Assembly (NCBI GenBank): GCA_027489965.1
Contig: JAIXZA010000052.1
Coordinates: forward strand, 1-64,000
Length of the DNA: 64,000 nt
Origin: Verrucomicrobiaceae bacterium
Lineage (GTDB): Bacteria; Verrucomicrobiota; Verrucomicrobiia; Verrucomicrobiales; Verrucomicrobiaceae
Direction: 5' to 3'
The notes below the pieces were generated by a model. The model was not told the DNA's origin, ran no database searches, and was given only the letters and a program-made list of their open reading frames with translations. A program made the position numbers and the translations under genes. Within the stretch, counting starts at the first letter, position 1. The number at the start of each line of letters is the position of its first letter. This document shows, piece after piece, positions 1 through 8,127 of the stretch.

Positions 1-570
1 CGCATCGCCAAGGACGATCAATGGCAATCCGTGCCCAAGCCCAAAGCGCCGCTGCCGCAGCCGCCGGAAGGCCGTTCCGGCGTGGAGGAAATCAAGCTCA
101 TGTATGACCTCATGGTCGCCGCGCTCCAGACCGACAGCACCCGCGTGCTCACCTACCGCCTGCCCATCGCCAACCTGCTCACCAGCCTCGGCGTCAAGGT
201 CGCCGCGCACGACATGAGCCACTACAGCCCCGGCGAGCGCATGGAAGCCTCCCAGAAACGCGACGCTGCACACAGCGAACTCCTCGCCGGTCTGCTCGAC
301 AAACTCAAGAACGTCAAAGAAGCCAACGGCACCCGCCTCTTCGACCACAGCACCGTCGTCTTCGGCAGCAACCTCAGCACCGTCCACAACCTCACCAACT
401 GCCCCACGCTCATCGCCGGTGGCGGAGCGGGCATCAAACTCGGCCACCACCTCGTCGCCTCCAAAGACACGCCACTCTGCAACGCGTGGCTCACGCTGCT
501 GCACGGCAGCGGCGTCAATGTCGAACGTCACGGTGACAGCTCGGGCCTGCTGAAGGAACTCGCGGCGTAA
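1..570 (+). CDS. DUF1552 domain protein, C-terminal part (5' end outside window)
   Basis: The reading frame is open from base 1 to the TAA at 568-570, so the gene begins upstream of the window; the GTG at 31 is internal. The visible 189 residues show the usual end of DUF1552 proteins: a helical stretch beginning EEIKLMYDLMVAALQTD, a segment describing a bound state (LFDHSTVVFGSNLS), a glycine-rich IAGGGAGIKLGHHL turn and a final GDSSGLL. DUF1552 proteins are secreted proteins of unknown activity, common in Planctomycetes and Verrucomicrobia and often encoded beside cytochrome-like DUF1592/DUF1587 genes; that partner would lie off the left edge. Family assignment is fairly firm, function unknown. 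Confidence 0.75.
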   Translation, partial: RIAKDDQWQSVPKPKAPLPQPPEGRSGVEEIKLMYDLMVAALQTDSTRVLTYRLPIANLLTSLGVKVAAHDMSHYSPGERMEASQKRDAAHSELLAGLLDKLKNVKEANGTRLFDHSTVVFGSNLSTVHNLTNCPTLIAGGGAGIKLGHHLVASKDTPLCNAWLTLLHGSGVNVERHGDSSGLLKELAA

Positions 571-618
571 GCCCACACATCGAGGAGCGAACGCAGTCAG
601 TTCGATGGATGAGAAACC

Positions 619-882
619 ATGCCCACCGCGCCGGACAATCACGACGCCCACGACTACGCCGAGCGCATCCGCGACCGGCTGCCGAGGCGCTTGCAGGAAT
701 TGCGTGAGGCTGCGCGCCTGAGCATGTATGCGCTGTGGATGAAGTGCGGTGTCTCGCGGGACATGATTAGCCGTATCGAAGCTGGTGAATCCATCCCGAC
801 GCTGCATGTCGCCGCACGGCTGGCGCATGGGGTGGAGAAGACGCTGACGGAGTTTGTGGAGCCGATGGAGGATGAGGAATGA
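619..882 (+). CDS. Small XRE-family helix-turn-helix regulator
   Basis: An 87-residue protein with one helix-turn-helix of the Cro/CI (XRE) type. The core runs over about residues 27-75: LQELREAARLSMYALWMKCG, then GVSRDMISRIEAGES and IPTLHVAARLAHGV, which matches the pattern of turn, recognition helix and following helix. It has no additional sensing or oligomerisation domain, so it probably binds DNA as a dimer. It lies 48 bp after the DUF1552 gene on the same strand and could be read through from it. The short upstream stretch contains an imperfect inverted repeat (CGAAC, seven bases, GTTCG) near 586-602 that might be an operator; this is speculative. Targets are unknown. Confidence 0.8.
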   Translation: MPTAPDNHDAHDYAERIRDRLPRRLQELREAARLSMYALWMKCGVSRDMISRIEAGESIPTLHVAARLAHGVEKTLTEFVEPMEDEE

Positions 883-1095
883 AGACTGGGAGTTGAGGAG
901 ACACGGAGACTTGGAGAAGATCAGGCCTGGCTCCCGGTCTCCCGGCGAAGCCGTTCTCTTTATCTCCGCGTCTGGAACTGGCGTCCGAGATGTCGGACTA
1001 ACGCACCTCGCGGGGACTGTGCTCCAATCTCGGCCATCACACCTGATGCCCGCGATGAACTCGTTCTCCCGCCCAACTCGACTGATTTTGCCTCT

Positions 1096-1335
1096 GGGGG
1101 CCGCTTTTTGGCCTGAAACGGGGCCGTACCCTCGGCAAACGCCGCCCCCATTTCGCGCGGGGGCCGCGCTGGACGCGGCGGGGGCGGAGTTCCAGCCTGC
1201 GGGGGCGTCGCTGGCCGTCGCGGGGGCTTCCCTCCGGCAAATGGTAGCGCCCCCATTCGGCGCGGGGGCAGAGTTCCAACGTTCGGGGGCACCGATGCGC
1301 GGCACGGGGGCAGCGCTCCGACGTTCGGGAGCCGC
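1096..1335. repeat. Degenerate 21-bp periodic GGGGGC repeat in a gene-free stretch
   Basis: The 883-1481 interval has no convincing gene. It contains GGGGGC (or close variants) whose final C falls at 1164, 1185, 1206, 1227, 1269, 1290, 1311 and 1332, that is every 21 bp with one step of 42, and an outlying copy at 1101 lies exactly three periods before the first. Twice the complementary GCCCCC sits nine bases before a GGGGGC (about 1144-1164 and 1249-1269), so two six-base-pair hairpins are possible. Read in the frame open from 854 to 1369 the repeat encodes a seven-residue GA-x5 pattern, but open frames also run on the other strand here because of high GC, and I do not call a gene. Confidence 0.7.
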
Positions 1336-1481
1336 CCGCATTTCCTGCGCCGACGCCCCCGGCGCGTGAAGCGACGCCACCTTCTCCCGCAGCGGACACC
1401 CCGCGCCATCCAAGGCCTCTCGAATCGCAACGCTCGCAACCTCCGCCGTGCGGATGGGTTCAACATTTCCATTCACATAGC

Positions 1482-2399
1482 ATGCACACGCGAAAACTTT
1501 TGACCGCGCTTCTCTTTTCTCTGCTGGCCAGCCCCGCTTTAAACGCGCAGGAGACCCGGGAGCTGGCCTTAGTCACGCGGCAGGTGAATGCGCCGCGCGT
1601 GCAGTTCCAAATTCTCGAAAGCGCGGCGGCGAAGACGAAAGTCAGCTATCATATTTACACGCCGGAAGTTTACGACACGGATAACGAGCGTCGCTTCCCA
1701 GTGATGTATTGGCTGCATGGCAGCGGCGGCGGATTGCAGGGAATTGCGCCGGTGGCGGCGTGGTTTGATGCGGCGATTCACGAGGGGAGGATTCCGCCCA
1801 TGCTCGTGGTGTTTCCCAATGGGCTGGCTTCGAGCATGTGGTGTGACTCCAAGGACGGCTCGGTGCCGATGGAAACCATTGTCATCAGGGAACTGTTGCC
1901 GCACATCGATGCGACGTTTCGCACCCTCGCCACGCGCGAGGGGCGCATCATCGAAGGCTTCAGCATGGGCGGCTACGGTGCGGCGCGGTTGGGATTCAAG
2001 TATCCGCAACTCTTCGGCGCGGTCTCCATCCTTGCGGGCGGTCCGCTGGATTTGGATTTTGCCGGGCCGCGAGCCGCCGGCAACCCCGCTGAGCGTGAGC
2101 GCATCCTGAATGGCACCTTCGGCAGCGACCTCGATTACTACCGTTCGCAGAATCCGATCAGGGTCGCGGAGCAGCAGGCGGATGCGGTGCGTGGCAAAGT
2201 GCGCGTGCGAATGGCGGTCGGTTCGCACGACAACACGGGCCCTCTGAACCGCGCCTACTCCGAGCACCTCAAGAAACTGAACATCGCGCACACGTTCACC
2301 ATCGTGCCGGGCCTGGGCCACGACACGCTGGCCCTACTCAAGGGCCTCGGTGATGCGAACTGGGAATTCTATCGCGCGGCACTCGCCGACAACACATGA
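1482..2399 (+). CDS. Secreted alpha/beta-hydrolase esterase (esterase D/feruloyl-esterase-like)
   Basis: A 305-residue protein with a cleavable signal peptide (about residues 1-22, hydrophobic LLTALLFSLLASPALNA) followed by a putative-esterase fold (PF00756 type). The nucleophile elbow GFSMGG places Ser161 as nucleophile; Asp250 in GSHDN and His280 in GLGHD complete a plausible triad in the expected order. The oxyanion region is the MYWLHGSGGG loop. Members of this family cleave ester bonds in plant polysaccharides (feruloyl or acetyl esters) or act on S-formylglutathione; the signal peptide argues for an extracellular or periplasmic substrate. It stands alone, with no coupled neighbour. Substrate cannot be told from sequence. 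Confidence 0.85.
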   Translation: MHTRKLLTALLFSLLASPALNAQETRELALVTRQVNAPRVQFQILESAAAKTKVSYHIYTPEVYDTDNERRFPVMYWLHGSGGGLQGIAPVAAWFDAAIHEGRIPPMLVVFPNGLASSMWCDSKDGSVPMETIVIRELLPHIDATFRTLATREGRIIEGFSMGGYGAARLGFKYPQLFGAVSILAGGPLDLDFAGPRAAGNPAERERILNGTFGSDLDYYRSQNPIRVAEQQADAVRGKVRVRMAVGSHDNTGPLNRAYSEHLKKLNIAHTFTIVPGLGHDTLALLKGLGDANWEFYRAALADNT

Positions 2400-2501
2400 G
2401 CCTCGAAGCAATGACAACTCTCCATTTCAGGCAAAAGTCGAGTTTAAAAAAATCAGCGTTAGTTGGCGGGTTTGGCGAAAGTAACAGGGGGGAAGCCATT
2501 C

Positions 2502-2704
2502 ATGCCCTACGACCCGAAACATCCTGAAAGCGAGCGACTTTCAACGACCTCAACAACGCCATCGCCAATGCGCTCCAACAAACGAGCAACAACAGCAACG
2601 GCGTGAGCACGCTCGGCCAAGGTGCCAGTGGCGGCTACGACCAGAACCAGATGCAAAACGTGCTCGATAAGATTGATGAGCTGTTCAATGCGTTGAGACG
2701 CTGA
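2502..2704 (+). pseudogene. Frameshifted small protein gene
   Basis: An ATG at 2502, preceded by a strong purine tract (2486-2495, AGGGGGGAAG type), begins MPYDPKHPESER. After about 12 codons the frame loses coding character, while the +2 frame from 2540 to the TGA at 2702-2704 reads as a clear protein: FNDLNNAIANALQQ, an Asn/Gly/Ser linker, then a helix ending VLDKIDELFNALRR. The second frame has no start codon and is preceded by a stop at 2525-2527. The simplest explanation is one small gene of about 65-75 codons broken by an indel or short deletion near 2535. I recall short proteins beginning MPYDP and containing an FNxLNxxI helix in Verrucomicrobia, but could not check this. Function unknown. 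Confidence 0.45.
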
Positions 2705-2731
2705 GGCGTGTGGCTATGAATGCCAATCCTC

Positions 2732-4504
2732 ATGAAACCTACTCGACTCATTCTTTGCGCCATTTACCTTGCTCCCACACTCACCTGCTTGGCCGAGCAT
2801 TGGCCTCTCGATGCGGTGGATTCGCAAATCGCAGTCTTGGGCAAGGCGAAGGTGGCGAGTGGTGCTCGTGACGCATCGCTTGTGTTCGATGGCCTGTCGT
2901 TGATCGAGTTGAAGGAGACGGCAGCGCTGAATGGTGAGGGCGGGTTCACGTTCTCGGTGTGGTTCAATCCGTATGCGGTGAATGAGGGGCAGCAGGTGAT
3001 CGCGGGGAAGAATCGTTACTCGCTCAATGAGAGGCAGTGGTCGCTCACGGTGGAGCCGGACGGCAGGCTGAAGGCGTATGTGCAGCAGGGTGGTTGGGCC
3101 ACGGTCACGAGCAAGGAACTGCTGAAGCCGGGACATTGGCATCAGGCGACGCTGACCGTCGGCGCGGGCAAGGCGGCGCTGTTTCTCAATGGTCAAAGTC
3201 AGGGTGAAGTGAAGCTGAAGAAGCCGATGCCGGCCACGCAGGCTCCGATCACGCTGGGCGGCATTCATGATGCGGGACGACGCACGCAGACCTTCAGCGG
3301 GGCGGTGGATGAAGCGCGATACGTTGCTCGAGTGATGAGCGCAGCGGACATCGCGGCGACGTTTCAGCCAGTGACGGCCACGCATGAAATCCCGAAGGCC
3401 ATCGTGGCTGATACACCTTTGTGGGATGCCACAGTGAAGCTACCCAAGGCTGCTGAACTGCCCGTGCTCGATGGCGTGGAGTTTCACGTCATCAAAGCGA
3501 ACGAGCCTGAGAAAGACGGCTACATCTGGCTGCATGGCGTGGGCCTTGGCTGGCACAAAGGCAAGCTCTACGCGTCCTTTGGTCACAATAAAGGCGAGGA
3601 GAACACGCCCGGCGAGCAGGCACGCGGTCGCGTGAGCAGCGATGGCGGCAAGACCTGGGGCGAGACTTTTAACATCGGTGCTGGCGACTCGACGGAACAC
3701 GCGGTGAGTCACGGTGTCTTCCTTTCGCATGGCGGCGAGCTGTGGGCCTTTCACGGCAGCTTTTACGGGCACAGTTTGACCGACATCACGAAGTCCAAAG
3801 TCCACACGCGTGCTTATCGGCTCAATGAAACCACCAACGTCTGGGAGCCGAAAGGCACCGTGATCGAAGGCGGCTTCTGGGCGCTTAATCAGCCGGTGAA
3901 GATGACCGATGGAAACTGGATCATGCCCGGCATCAGCGTGGGCAACGGACACTGCGCCGCCGTGGCGATCAGTCATGGCGATGACTTCCTGAAGTGGGAT
4001 CTCGTGGTGATTCCCGCCGTCGATGGACTCACGATGTGGGGCGAATCGAGCATCATCGTCGATGGGCCAAACGTGACAAACATCGCCCGCTTCGGAGCAA
4101 AAGCGCAGGCGCTCATCGCCGTGAGCAAAGACTTCGGCCGCACCTGGATCGCGTCCGCGCCGAGCAATCTGCCCATGGCCACCTCCAAGCCCGCCGCTGG
4201 GATGCTGAGCACCGGTCAGCGTTACCTCGTCTGCACCACCACCGCCGACAGCGGGGGACGCCGCACACCGCTCACCATCGCCGTCAGCAAACCGGGCGAG
4301 TCCGTGCTGAGCCAAGTCTTCATCATCCGCCCCTCGATCTTCCCACAAGGCCCTGGCGATGTCGCCGACAAAGCCCCGCTTTCCTATCCCTATGCCATCG
4401 AGCACGACGGCAAGCTCTACGTAGGCTACTCAAATGGCGGCGGTCGCCGAGGCAATCATAACAGCGCTGAGTTGGCGGTGATTCTCATCGAGAAGCTTAA
4501 GTGA
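2732..4504 (+). CDS. Secreted LamG-BNR protein, exo-sialidase-like
   Basis: A 590-residue protein if started at ATG 2732 (MKPTRLILCAIYLAP..., a normal signal peptide); an ATG four codons upstream is also possible. Residues about 25-205 form a LamG/concanavalin-like carbohydrate-binding domain (FTFSVWFNP, GHWHQATLTV, LFLNGQ, DEARYVARV). Residues about 240-590 form a beta-propeller of the sialidase/BNR type, with Asp-boxes SSDGGKTW near 302 and SKDFGRTW near 465. Such proteins cleave or bind terminal sugars of extracellular glycans, but the arginine triad of true sialidases was not mapped, so a lyase or non-catalytic role stays open. The gene stands alone and is flanked by non-coding DNA. Confidence 0.75.
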   Translation: MKPTRLILCAIYLAPTLTCLAEHWPLDAVDSQIAVLGKAKVASGARDASLVFDGLSLIELKETAALNGEGGFTFSVWFNPYAVNEGQQVIAGKNRYSLNERQWSLTVEPDGRLKAYVQQGGWATVTSKELLKPGHWHQATLTVGAGKAALFLNGQSQGEVKLKKPMPATQAPITLGGIHDAGRRTQTFSGAVDEARYVARVMSAADIAATFQPVTATHEIPKAIVADTPLWDATVKLPKAAELPVLDGVEFHVIKANEPEKDGYIWLHGVGLGWHKGKLYASFGHNKGEENTPGEQARGRVSSDGGKTWGETFNIGAGDSTEHAVSHGVFLSHGGELWAFHGSFYGHSLTDITKSKVHTRAYRLNETTNVWEPKGTVIEGGFWALNQPVKMTDGNWIMPGISVGNGHCAAVAISHGDDFLKWDLVVIPAVDGLTMWGESSIIVDGPNVTNIARFGAKAQALIAVSKDFGRTWIASAPSNLPMATSKPAAGMLSTGQRYLVCTTTADSGGRRTPLTIAVSKPGESVLSQVFIIRPSIFPQGPGDVADKAPLSYPYAIEHDGKLYVGYSNGGGRRGNHNSAELAVILIEKLK

Positions 4505-4701
4505 TCGTTGAGAGCCTAATTCTTGATCGCGCTGTCGAGTCACTGCGAGCTTTGTTTGACTCTGATAGCATTGCTTCTAGCGTGTCATCGAAAGCGACGA
4601 CGGACACCTTCTGAGCGCTGAGATTATTTCACTTTTCACCCAGCGCAGGCCGTCTGACCGCATCACCGGAAGCACCTCACCATCGCTTCGCTTTCGATCC
4701 C

Positions 4702-5706
4702 ATGAGTAAACCCATCTACCACGGCGTGGATCATCACGTCGGTAACACGCCTCTCATTCGCCTCAACAAGCTGTCCGACCTCACCGGCTGCGAGATCCTC
4801 GGCAAGGCGGAGTTTATGAATCCGGGTGGCTCGGTGAAGGATCGTGCGGCGTATGGCATCATCACGGATGCGGAGGAGAAGGGATTGCTCAAGCCGGGCT
4901 CAACCATCGTGGAAGGCACCGCTGGCAACACGGGTATTGGCTTGACGGTGATCGGTCACGCTCGCGGCTACGAGTCGGTGATCGTGATTCCTGAGACGCA
5001 GGCACCCGAGAAGATTCAACTGCTGCGCACGCTCGGTGCCGAGGTGCGGCCTGTGCCTGCAAAGCCGTATAGCGATCCCGGTAATTACAATCACATTGCG
5101 CGCCGGCTCGCGGAGGAGAATGGATGGTTCTGGGCCAATCAATTCGACAATACCGCGAATCGCGAAGCGCATTACAAGAGCACCGGGCCAGAGATCTGGA
5201 AGCAAACGAATGGCACTGTGGATGCCTTTGTCGCCGCTGTGGGAACGGGTGGCACGCTCGCGGGCACGTCGCTGTATTTGAAGGTACAAAACCCCAATTT
5301 CCACGCCGTGTGCGCTGATCCTTATGGCGCGGCGATGTGGTCCTGGTTTACTCAAGGCAACACAGACACGGATGATGGCGATTCGTTTGCGGAAGGCATC
5401 GGCCAAGGGCGCGTGACGAAAAACATCGAAGGCCTTCGTGTGGACAAGGCTTACCGTATTGAGGATCAGCTTGCGCTCAGCATCGTGTATCAACTGCTCA
5501 ACGAGGAAGGCCTTTTTCTCGGACTCTCTAGCGGCATCAACATTGGTGGGGCACTGCGCTACGCGCGGGAGGTCGGACCTGGAAAAACCATCGTCACCAT
5601 TCTCTGCGACTCGGGGCACAAGTATCAGTCAAAGCTCTTTAACGACGAGTGGTTACGTGCCAATGATTTGGATCCGCGATTTCCGCTGGAATCATGGATT
5701 AGCTGA
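4702..5706 (+). CDS. cysK: PLP-dependent cysteine synthase-like enzyme (CysK/CBS family)
   Basis: A 334-residue fold-type II PLP enzyme. VGNTPLIRLNKL at the start, Lys46 in NPGGSVKDRA as the Schiff-base lysine, the substrate loop EGTAGNTGIGL, the phosphate-binding GTGGTLAG and the C-terminal ILCDSGHKYQSKLF are all present, so it should be active. It would combine O-acetylserine with sulfide, or carry out a related beta-replacement. The TAGNTG loop instead of TSGNTG resembles the subgroup that includes fungal mitochondrial-type cysteine synthases. It is followed 25 bp later by the CNNM/CBS membrane gene. An ABC transporter and an SsuD-like enzyme further on also fit sulfur assimilation, although they are not obviously in the same transcript. 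Confidence 0.85.
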   Translation: MSKPIYHGVDHHVGNTPLIRLNKLSDLTGCEILGKAEFMNPGGSVKDRAAYGIITDAEEKGLLKPGSTIVEGTAGNTGIGLTVIGHARGYESVIVIPETQAPEKIQLLRTLGAEVRPVPAKPYSDPGNYNHIARRLAEENGWFWANQFDNTANREAHYKSTGPEIWKQTNGTVDAFVAAVGTGGTLAGTSLYLKVQNPNFHAVCADPYGAAMWSWFTQGNTDTDDGDSFAEGIGQGRVTKNIEGLRVDKAYRIEDQLALSIVYQLLNEEGLFLGLSSGINIGGALRYAREVGPGKTIVTILCDSGHKYQSKLFNDEWLRANDLDPRFPLESWIS

Positions 5707-5731
5707 TTTACGCTTACGGATTCTTCAACGC

Positions 5732-6745
5732 ATGTATCATGATGGTGTGATGCATGTGGTTTTACTTTTTCTCATGCTTTTCCTTCTTCTGTTTACGGTT
5801 TTGATGGTGCTCTCCATTTCCTTTGTTTGTTCGCTGACGGAGGCAGTGCTGCTCAGTTTGAATCCGCTCTCGCTGCGCTTGCAGGAAAAAAAGGGCAGCT
5901 CGGTGTCTGGGCGTTGGTTAAAGCTTAAAAATCAAATTGAGCGGCCCGTCTCTGCGATTCTCATCTTCAACACACTGGCCAGCACAGGACTTGCGACACT
6001 TGCAGGGTCTCTTTCCACAGATGTATTCGGCAGCGAATGGCTGTGGCTCTTTTCGGTCATCATCAGCGTCCTAGTGCTCTTTGGCGGTGAGATGGCTCCG
6101 AAGATCATCGGCGTGCATCATGCCGAAAAACTCGCCCCACGGCTCATTGGCCCGCTTACTTGGATGCTGCGTCTCTGCCATCCGCTCGTGCTCATCATGG
6201 AGAAATTTTGTGAACGCCTGAAACGCACGACCCATGATGGCCGCACGCAGAGTGACCAAATCATGGACATCATTACGCTTGTGCAGGCCGCGCGCACGGA
6301 GCAATTGCTGCACAATCATGAAGAAATCATCATGATCCACGCCGCTACACTGAGTGCGCGTCGTGTTAAGTCTGCGATGGTGCCGCGCGAAGCTGTGAAG
6401 GTTTTTGATCAAAGGAAGACTTTGCTGGAAAACATCAATGAACTCGGTCCTAAGCTCCACCGCAGTTACCCCGTCAGTAGCGACGGCACACTGGAGCACA
6501 TCACAGGTTACATCCGCGTGCGTGAACTTTTCGTCCAAAATCTAACAGACCCTGCGAATGCCGACTGGAAGCAACTCGTCCGCCCCGTGTTATACATTGA
6601 TGAGAAAGCCTCATTGACCCAGCTACTCACGCTCTTTTTGGAGAAGCAGGAAATCGCTGCTCTCGTGGACAACCAAGGTGGACATATCAGGGGTTGGATC
6701 ACCATGGACGACGTCATGAAAGTGCTCATGGGCGCGCGAATTTGA
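5732..6745 (+). CDS. CNNM (DUF21)-CBS membrane protein, HlyC/CorC family
   Basis: From ATG 5732 (another ATG at 5750) the protein has 337 residues. The N-terminal third is a DUF21 transmembrane domain of about four segments (HVVLLFLMLFLLLFTVLMVL; RPVSAILIFNTLASTGLATL; WLWLFSVIISVLVLFGGEMAPKI). The second half is a cytoplasmic CBS pair (VKSAMVPREAVKVFD, YPVSSDGTLEHITGYIRV, ALVDNQGGHIRGWITMDDVM). The C-terminal CorC_HlyC domain of longer relatives is missing. Family members are linked to magnesium, cobalt or other divalent cation efflux and to adenine-nucleotide sensing. The open frame extends far upstream into the cysteine synthase gene, but that part is out-of-frame translation of cysK. A terminator follows. 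Confidence 0.85.
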   Translation: MYHDGVMHVVLLFLMLFLLLFTVLMVLSISFVCSLTEAVLLSLNPLSLRLQEKKGSSVSGRWLKLKNQIERPVSAILIFNTLASTGLATLAGSLSTDVFGSEWLWLFSVIISVLVLFGGEMAPKIIGVHHAEKLAPRLIGPLTWMLRLCHPLVLIMEKFCERLKRTTHDGRTQSDQIMDIITLVQAARTEQLLHNHEEIIMIHAATLSARRVKSAMVPREAVKVFDQRKTLLENINELGPKLHRSYPVSSDGTLEHITGYIRVRELFVQNLTDPANADWKQLVRPVLYIDEKASLTQLLTLFLEKQEIAALVDNQGGHIRGWITMDDVMKVLMGARI

Positions 6746-6753
6746 TTATTTTT

Positions 6754-6787
6754 AATATCCTACTAGACAAGAAGGATATTTGTCTTT
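6754..6787 (+). terminator. Hairpin after the CNNM gene
   Basis: AATATCCT (6754-6761) pairs perfectly with AGGATATT (6773-6780) around an 11-base loop, and TGTCTTT follows. It begins eight bases after the stop codon at 6743-6745. The stem is AT-rich and the U tract is short and interrupted, so it is a plausible but not strong intrinsic terminator. An alternative pairing, AGACA with TGTCT, uses the loop. Confidence 0.5.
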
Positions 6788-6970
6788 CTAGGTCATTCAT
6801 ACTCTTTTAGTAGAAGTAACCGTGAGGCGATGAAGTCAGCGGTTTTGTTGATCCCTTACCAGGGAAGGCAAGCACAGTCCTATAATGGACTTCGACGGAG
6901 CCAGCATCTTCGCTGGATGCTTTTATCGGTATAGCCACGAGTTTAAGCGGCATTGGATTGAATTTCACCA

Positions 6971-7105
6971 ATGTTCATCACCGACTTCATTCTTGGTCCA
7001 AAGGAAGCGGATTACTTCAAAGAAGTCTCGCCCGACTCCAAGAACCCGATCACGCCAACCAGATTTGCCACACTCTCGAACGACGAGAAAAACGACAGGG
7101 ATTGA
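6971..7105 (+). CDS. Possible 44-residue small protein
   Basis: ATG 6971 to TGA 7103-7105. The predicted peptide is mixed acidic/basic with residues such as FILGPKEADYFKEV and ends NDEKNDRD; no membrane segment, no motif. A stop lies four codons upstream (6959-6961), so the frame is bounded. No Shine-Dalgarno is evident. It could be a remnant of a longer gene or chance. Confidence 0.2.
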   Translation: MFITDFILGPKEADYFKEVSPDSKNPITPTRFATLSNDEKNDRD

Positions 7106-7296
7106 AGCTAAAATAGGGGGCTGAATAAAATCCTACTTGCATGATGGGATATGAAGGCTACAGGCTTTGGTAGTCCGATATTCTGACCAGAAGACTGGAG
7201 GCGTATCAACAAACCAAAGCGCAAAATGGAGTGCTTTTCAGCCTCCATAGGTGGGCAGTATCTTGTTTACTGTGTTCATCGTTATCTGCGCGCTTT

Positions 7297-7314
7297 TGTC
7301 ATGATCCCTGTCAT
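7297..7314 (+). promoter_or_regulatory. TGTCAT direct repeat upstream of the ABC ATPase gene
   Basis: Two exact TGTCAT hexamers start 12 bp apart and end seven bases before ATG 7321. The pattern resembles a PhoB-box half-site pair, but the E. coli spacing is 11 bp, and the position over the ribosome-binding region is unusual for an activator site. It may be chance. Confidence 0.2.
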
Positions 7315-7320
7315 TTTTCC

Positions 7321-8127
7321 ATGAGTTCTGCTGCTGAATTAATCAATCCACCTCCATCCAAGCTCGTCGTTGATCATGTCACGAAGTCCTTCAAAAGCCA
7401 AAGCGGCTGGTTGAAGGCGCTTGATGATGTGAGTCTTACTGTGAATGAGGGCGAGTTTGTCTGCCTTGTGGGGCCAAGCGGATGCGGAAAAAGCACACTG
7501 CTCAATCTTATTGCTGGCCTTGATACGCCTGAGAGTGGCACGCTTTCCAGCGATGGCCAACCCATCATCGGAACCGGTCGTGAGCGTGGTGTCATGTTTC
7601 AAGAGCATGCGTTGTTCCCGTGGCTAGATGTGCTTGGAAATGTGCTCTTTGGTCTTCAGCTCAAGCCTAGTTTGAACAAGGCTGAGCGTATCGACATCGC
7701 AAAGTATTACCTCCAACTTGTTGGCCTAGGACGTTTCATCCACGCAAACATTCACGAGCTTTCCGGCGGCATGAAACAGCGTGTCGCGCTGGCTCGTGCG
7801 CTGGCACCCAATCCCCGCATCCTTTGCATGGACGAGCCTTTTGCTGCCTTGGATGCCATGACCCGAGAACAGCTCTATGCGGATCTCCAGGACATTTGGG
7901 CCAAGAGGAAAAAGACCATTCTTTTTGTCACACACAATGTTCGTGAAGCCGTCTGTCTTGGCGATCGAGTCGTGCTCTTTTCACCCAATCCAGGGCGCAT
8001 TCGCGAACAGTTTCACATTCAGCTGCCTCGCCCACGCGACATCAATAGCGTGGAGCTTGCCGAGCAGGCCACACTCATCACTCGAGCTCTGAAACAACAC
8101 AACAGCCAATCCCTCTCAGCCGAATGA
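7321..8127 (+). CDS. ABC transporter ATPase, nitrate/sulfonate/taurine type
   Basis: The start is taken at ATG 7321 (268 residues); the frame is open upstream but that part is not ABC-like. Walker A GPSGCGKST lies at about 51-59, the Q-loop FQEHALF near 93-99, the signature LSGGMKQR near 147-154 and Walker B ILCMDEP with Asp171/Glu172, followed by the H-loop FVTHNVREA. The ALFPWLDVLGNVLFGL segment after the Q-loop is typical of the NitT/TauT (SsuB/TauB) group. It powers import through the permease encoded next, whose ATG overlaps its TGA (ATGA, 8124-8127). No periplasmic substrate-binding protein gene lies in the window, so the ligand is unknown; sulfonate is one guess because of the SsuD-like gene downstream. 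Confidence 0.9.
   Translation: MSSAAELINPPPSKLVVDHVTKSFKSQSGWLKALDDVSLTVNEGEFVCLVGPSGCGKSTLLNLIAGLDTPESGTLSSDGQPIIGTGRERGVMFQEHALFPWLDVLGNVLFGLQLKPSLNKAERIDIAKYYLQLVGLGRFIHANIHELSGGMKQRVALARALAPNPRILCMDEPFAALDAMTREQLYADLQDIWAKRKKTILFVTHNVREAVCLGDRVVLFSPNPGRIREQFHIQLPRPRDINSVELAEQATLITRALKQHNSQSLSAE

Larger units (their letters stand above)
6788..7320. other. Gene-poor intergenic stretch before the ABC transporter
   Basis: No family-assignable gene was seen in about 530 bp. There is a small hairpin (CCAGC ATCTTC GCTGG near 6901-6916). One 44-codon frame at 6971-7105 (MFITDFILGPKEADYF..., ending at TGA) has coding-like composition but no clear ribosome site or known relative. A 79-codon frame at 6885-7124 overlaps it in another phase and looks random. 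Near the 3' end, TGTCAT occurs twice, at 7297-7302 and 7309-7314, just before the ATG of the ABC gene. Confidence 0.5.

Noticed and set aside
854..1472. Long open frames on both strands (171 and 170 codons) over the 21-bp repeat
   Set aside because: They overlap each other, have very high Ala/Gly/Pro/Arg content caused by GC-rich repeats, and show no domain, ribosome site or consistent start.
3440..4405. 321-codon minus-strand frame
   Set aside because: Antisense of the LamG/BNR gene, which has Asp-boxes and a signal peptide in the plus strand.
6885..7124. 79-codon frame before the ABC transporter
   Set aside because: Composition looks random, it overlaps another small frame, and there is no ribosome site.
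7297..7314. TGTCAT repeat as a true PhoB box for the ABC transporter
   Set aside because: Spacing is 12 bp not 11, and it overlaps the translation start region; listed only as a weak site.
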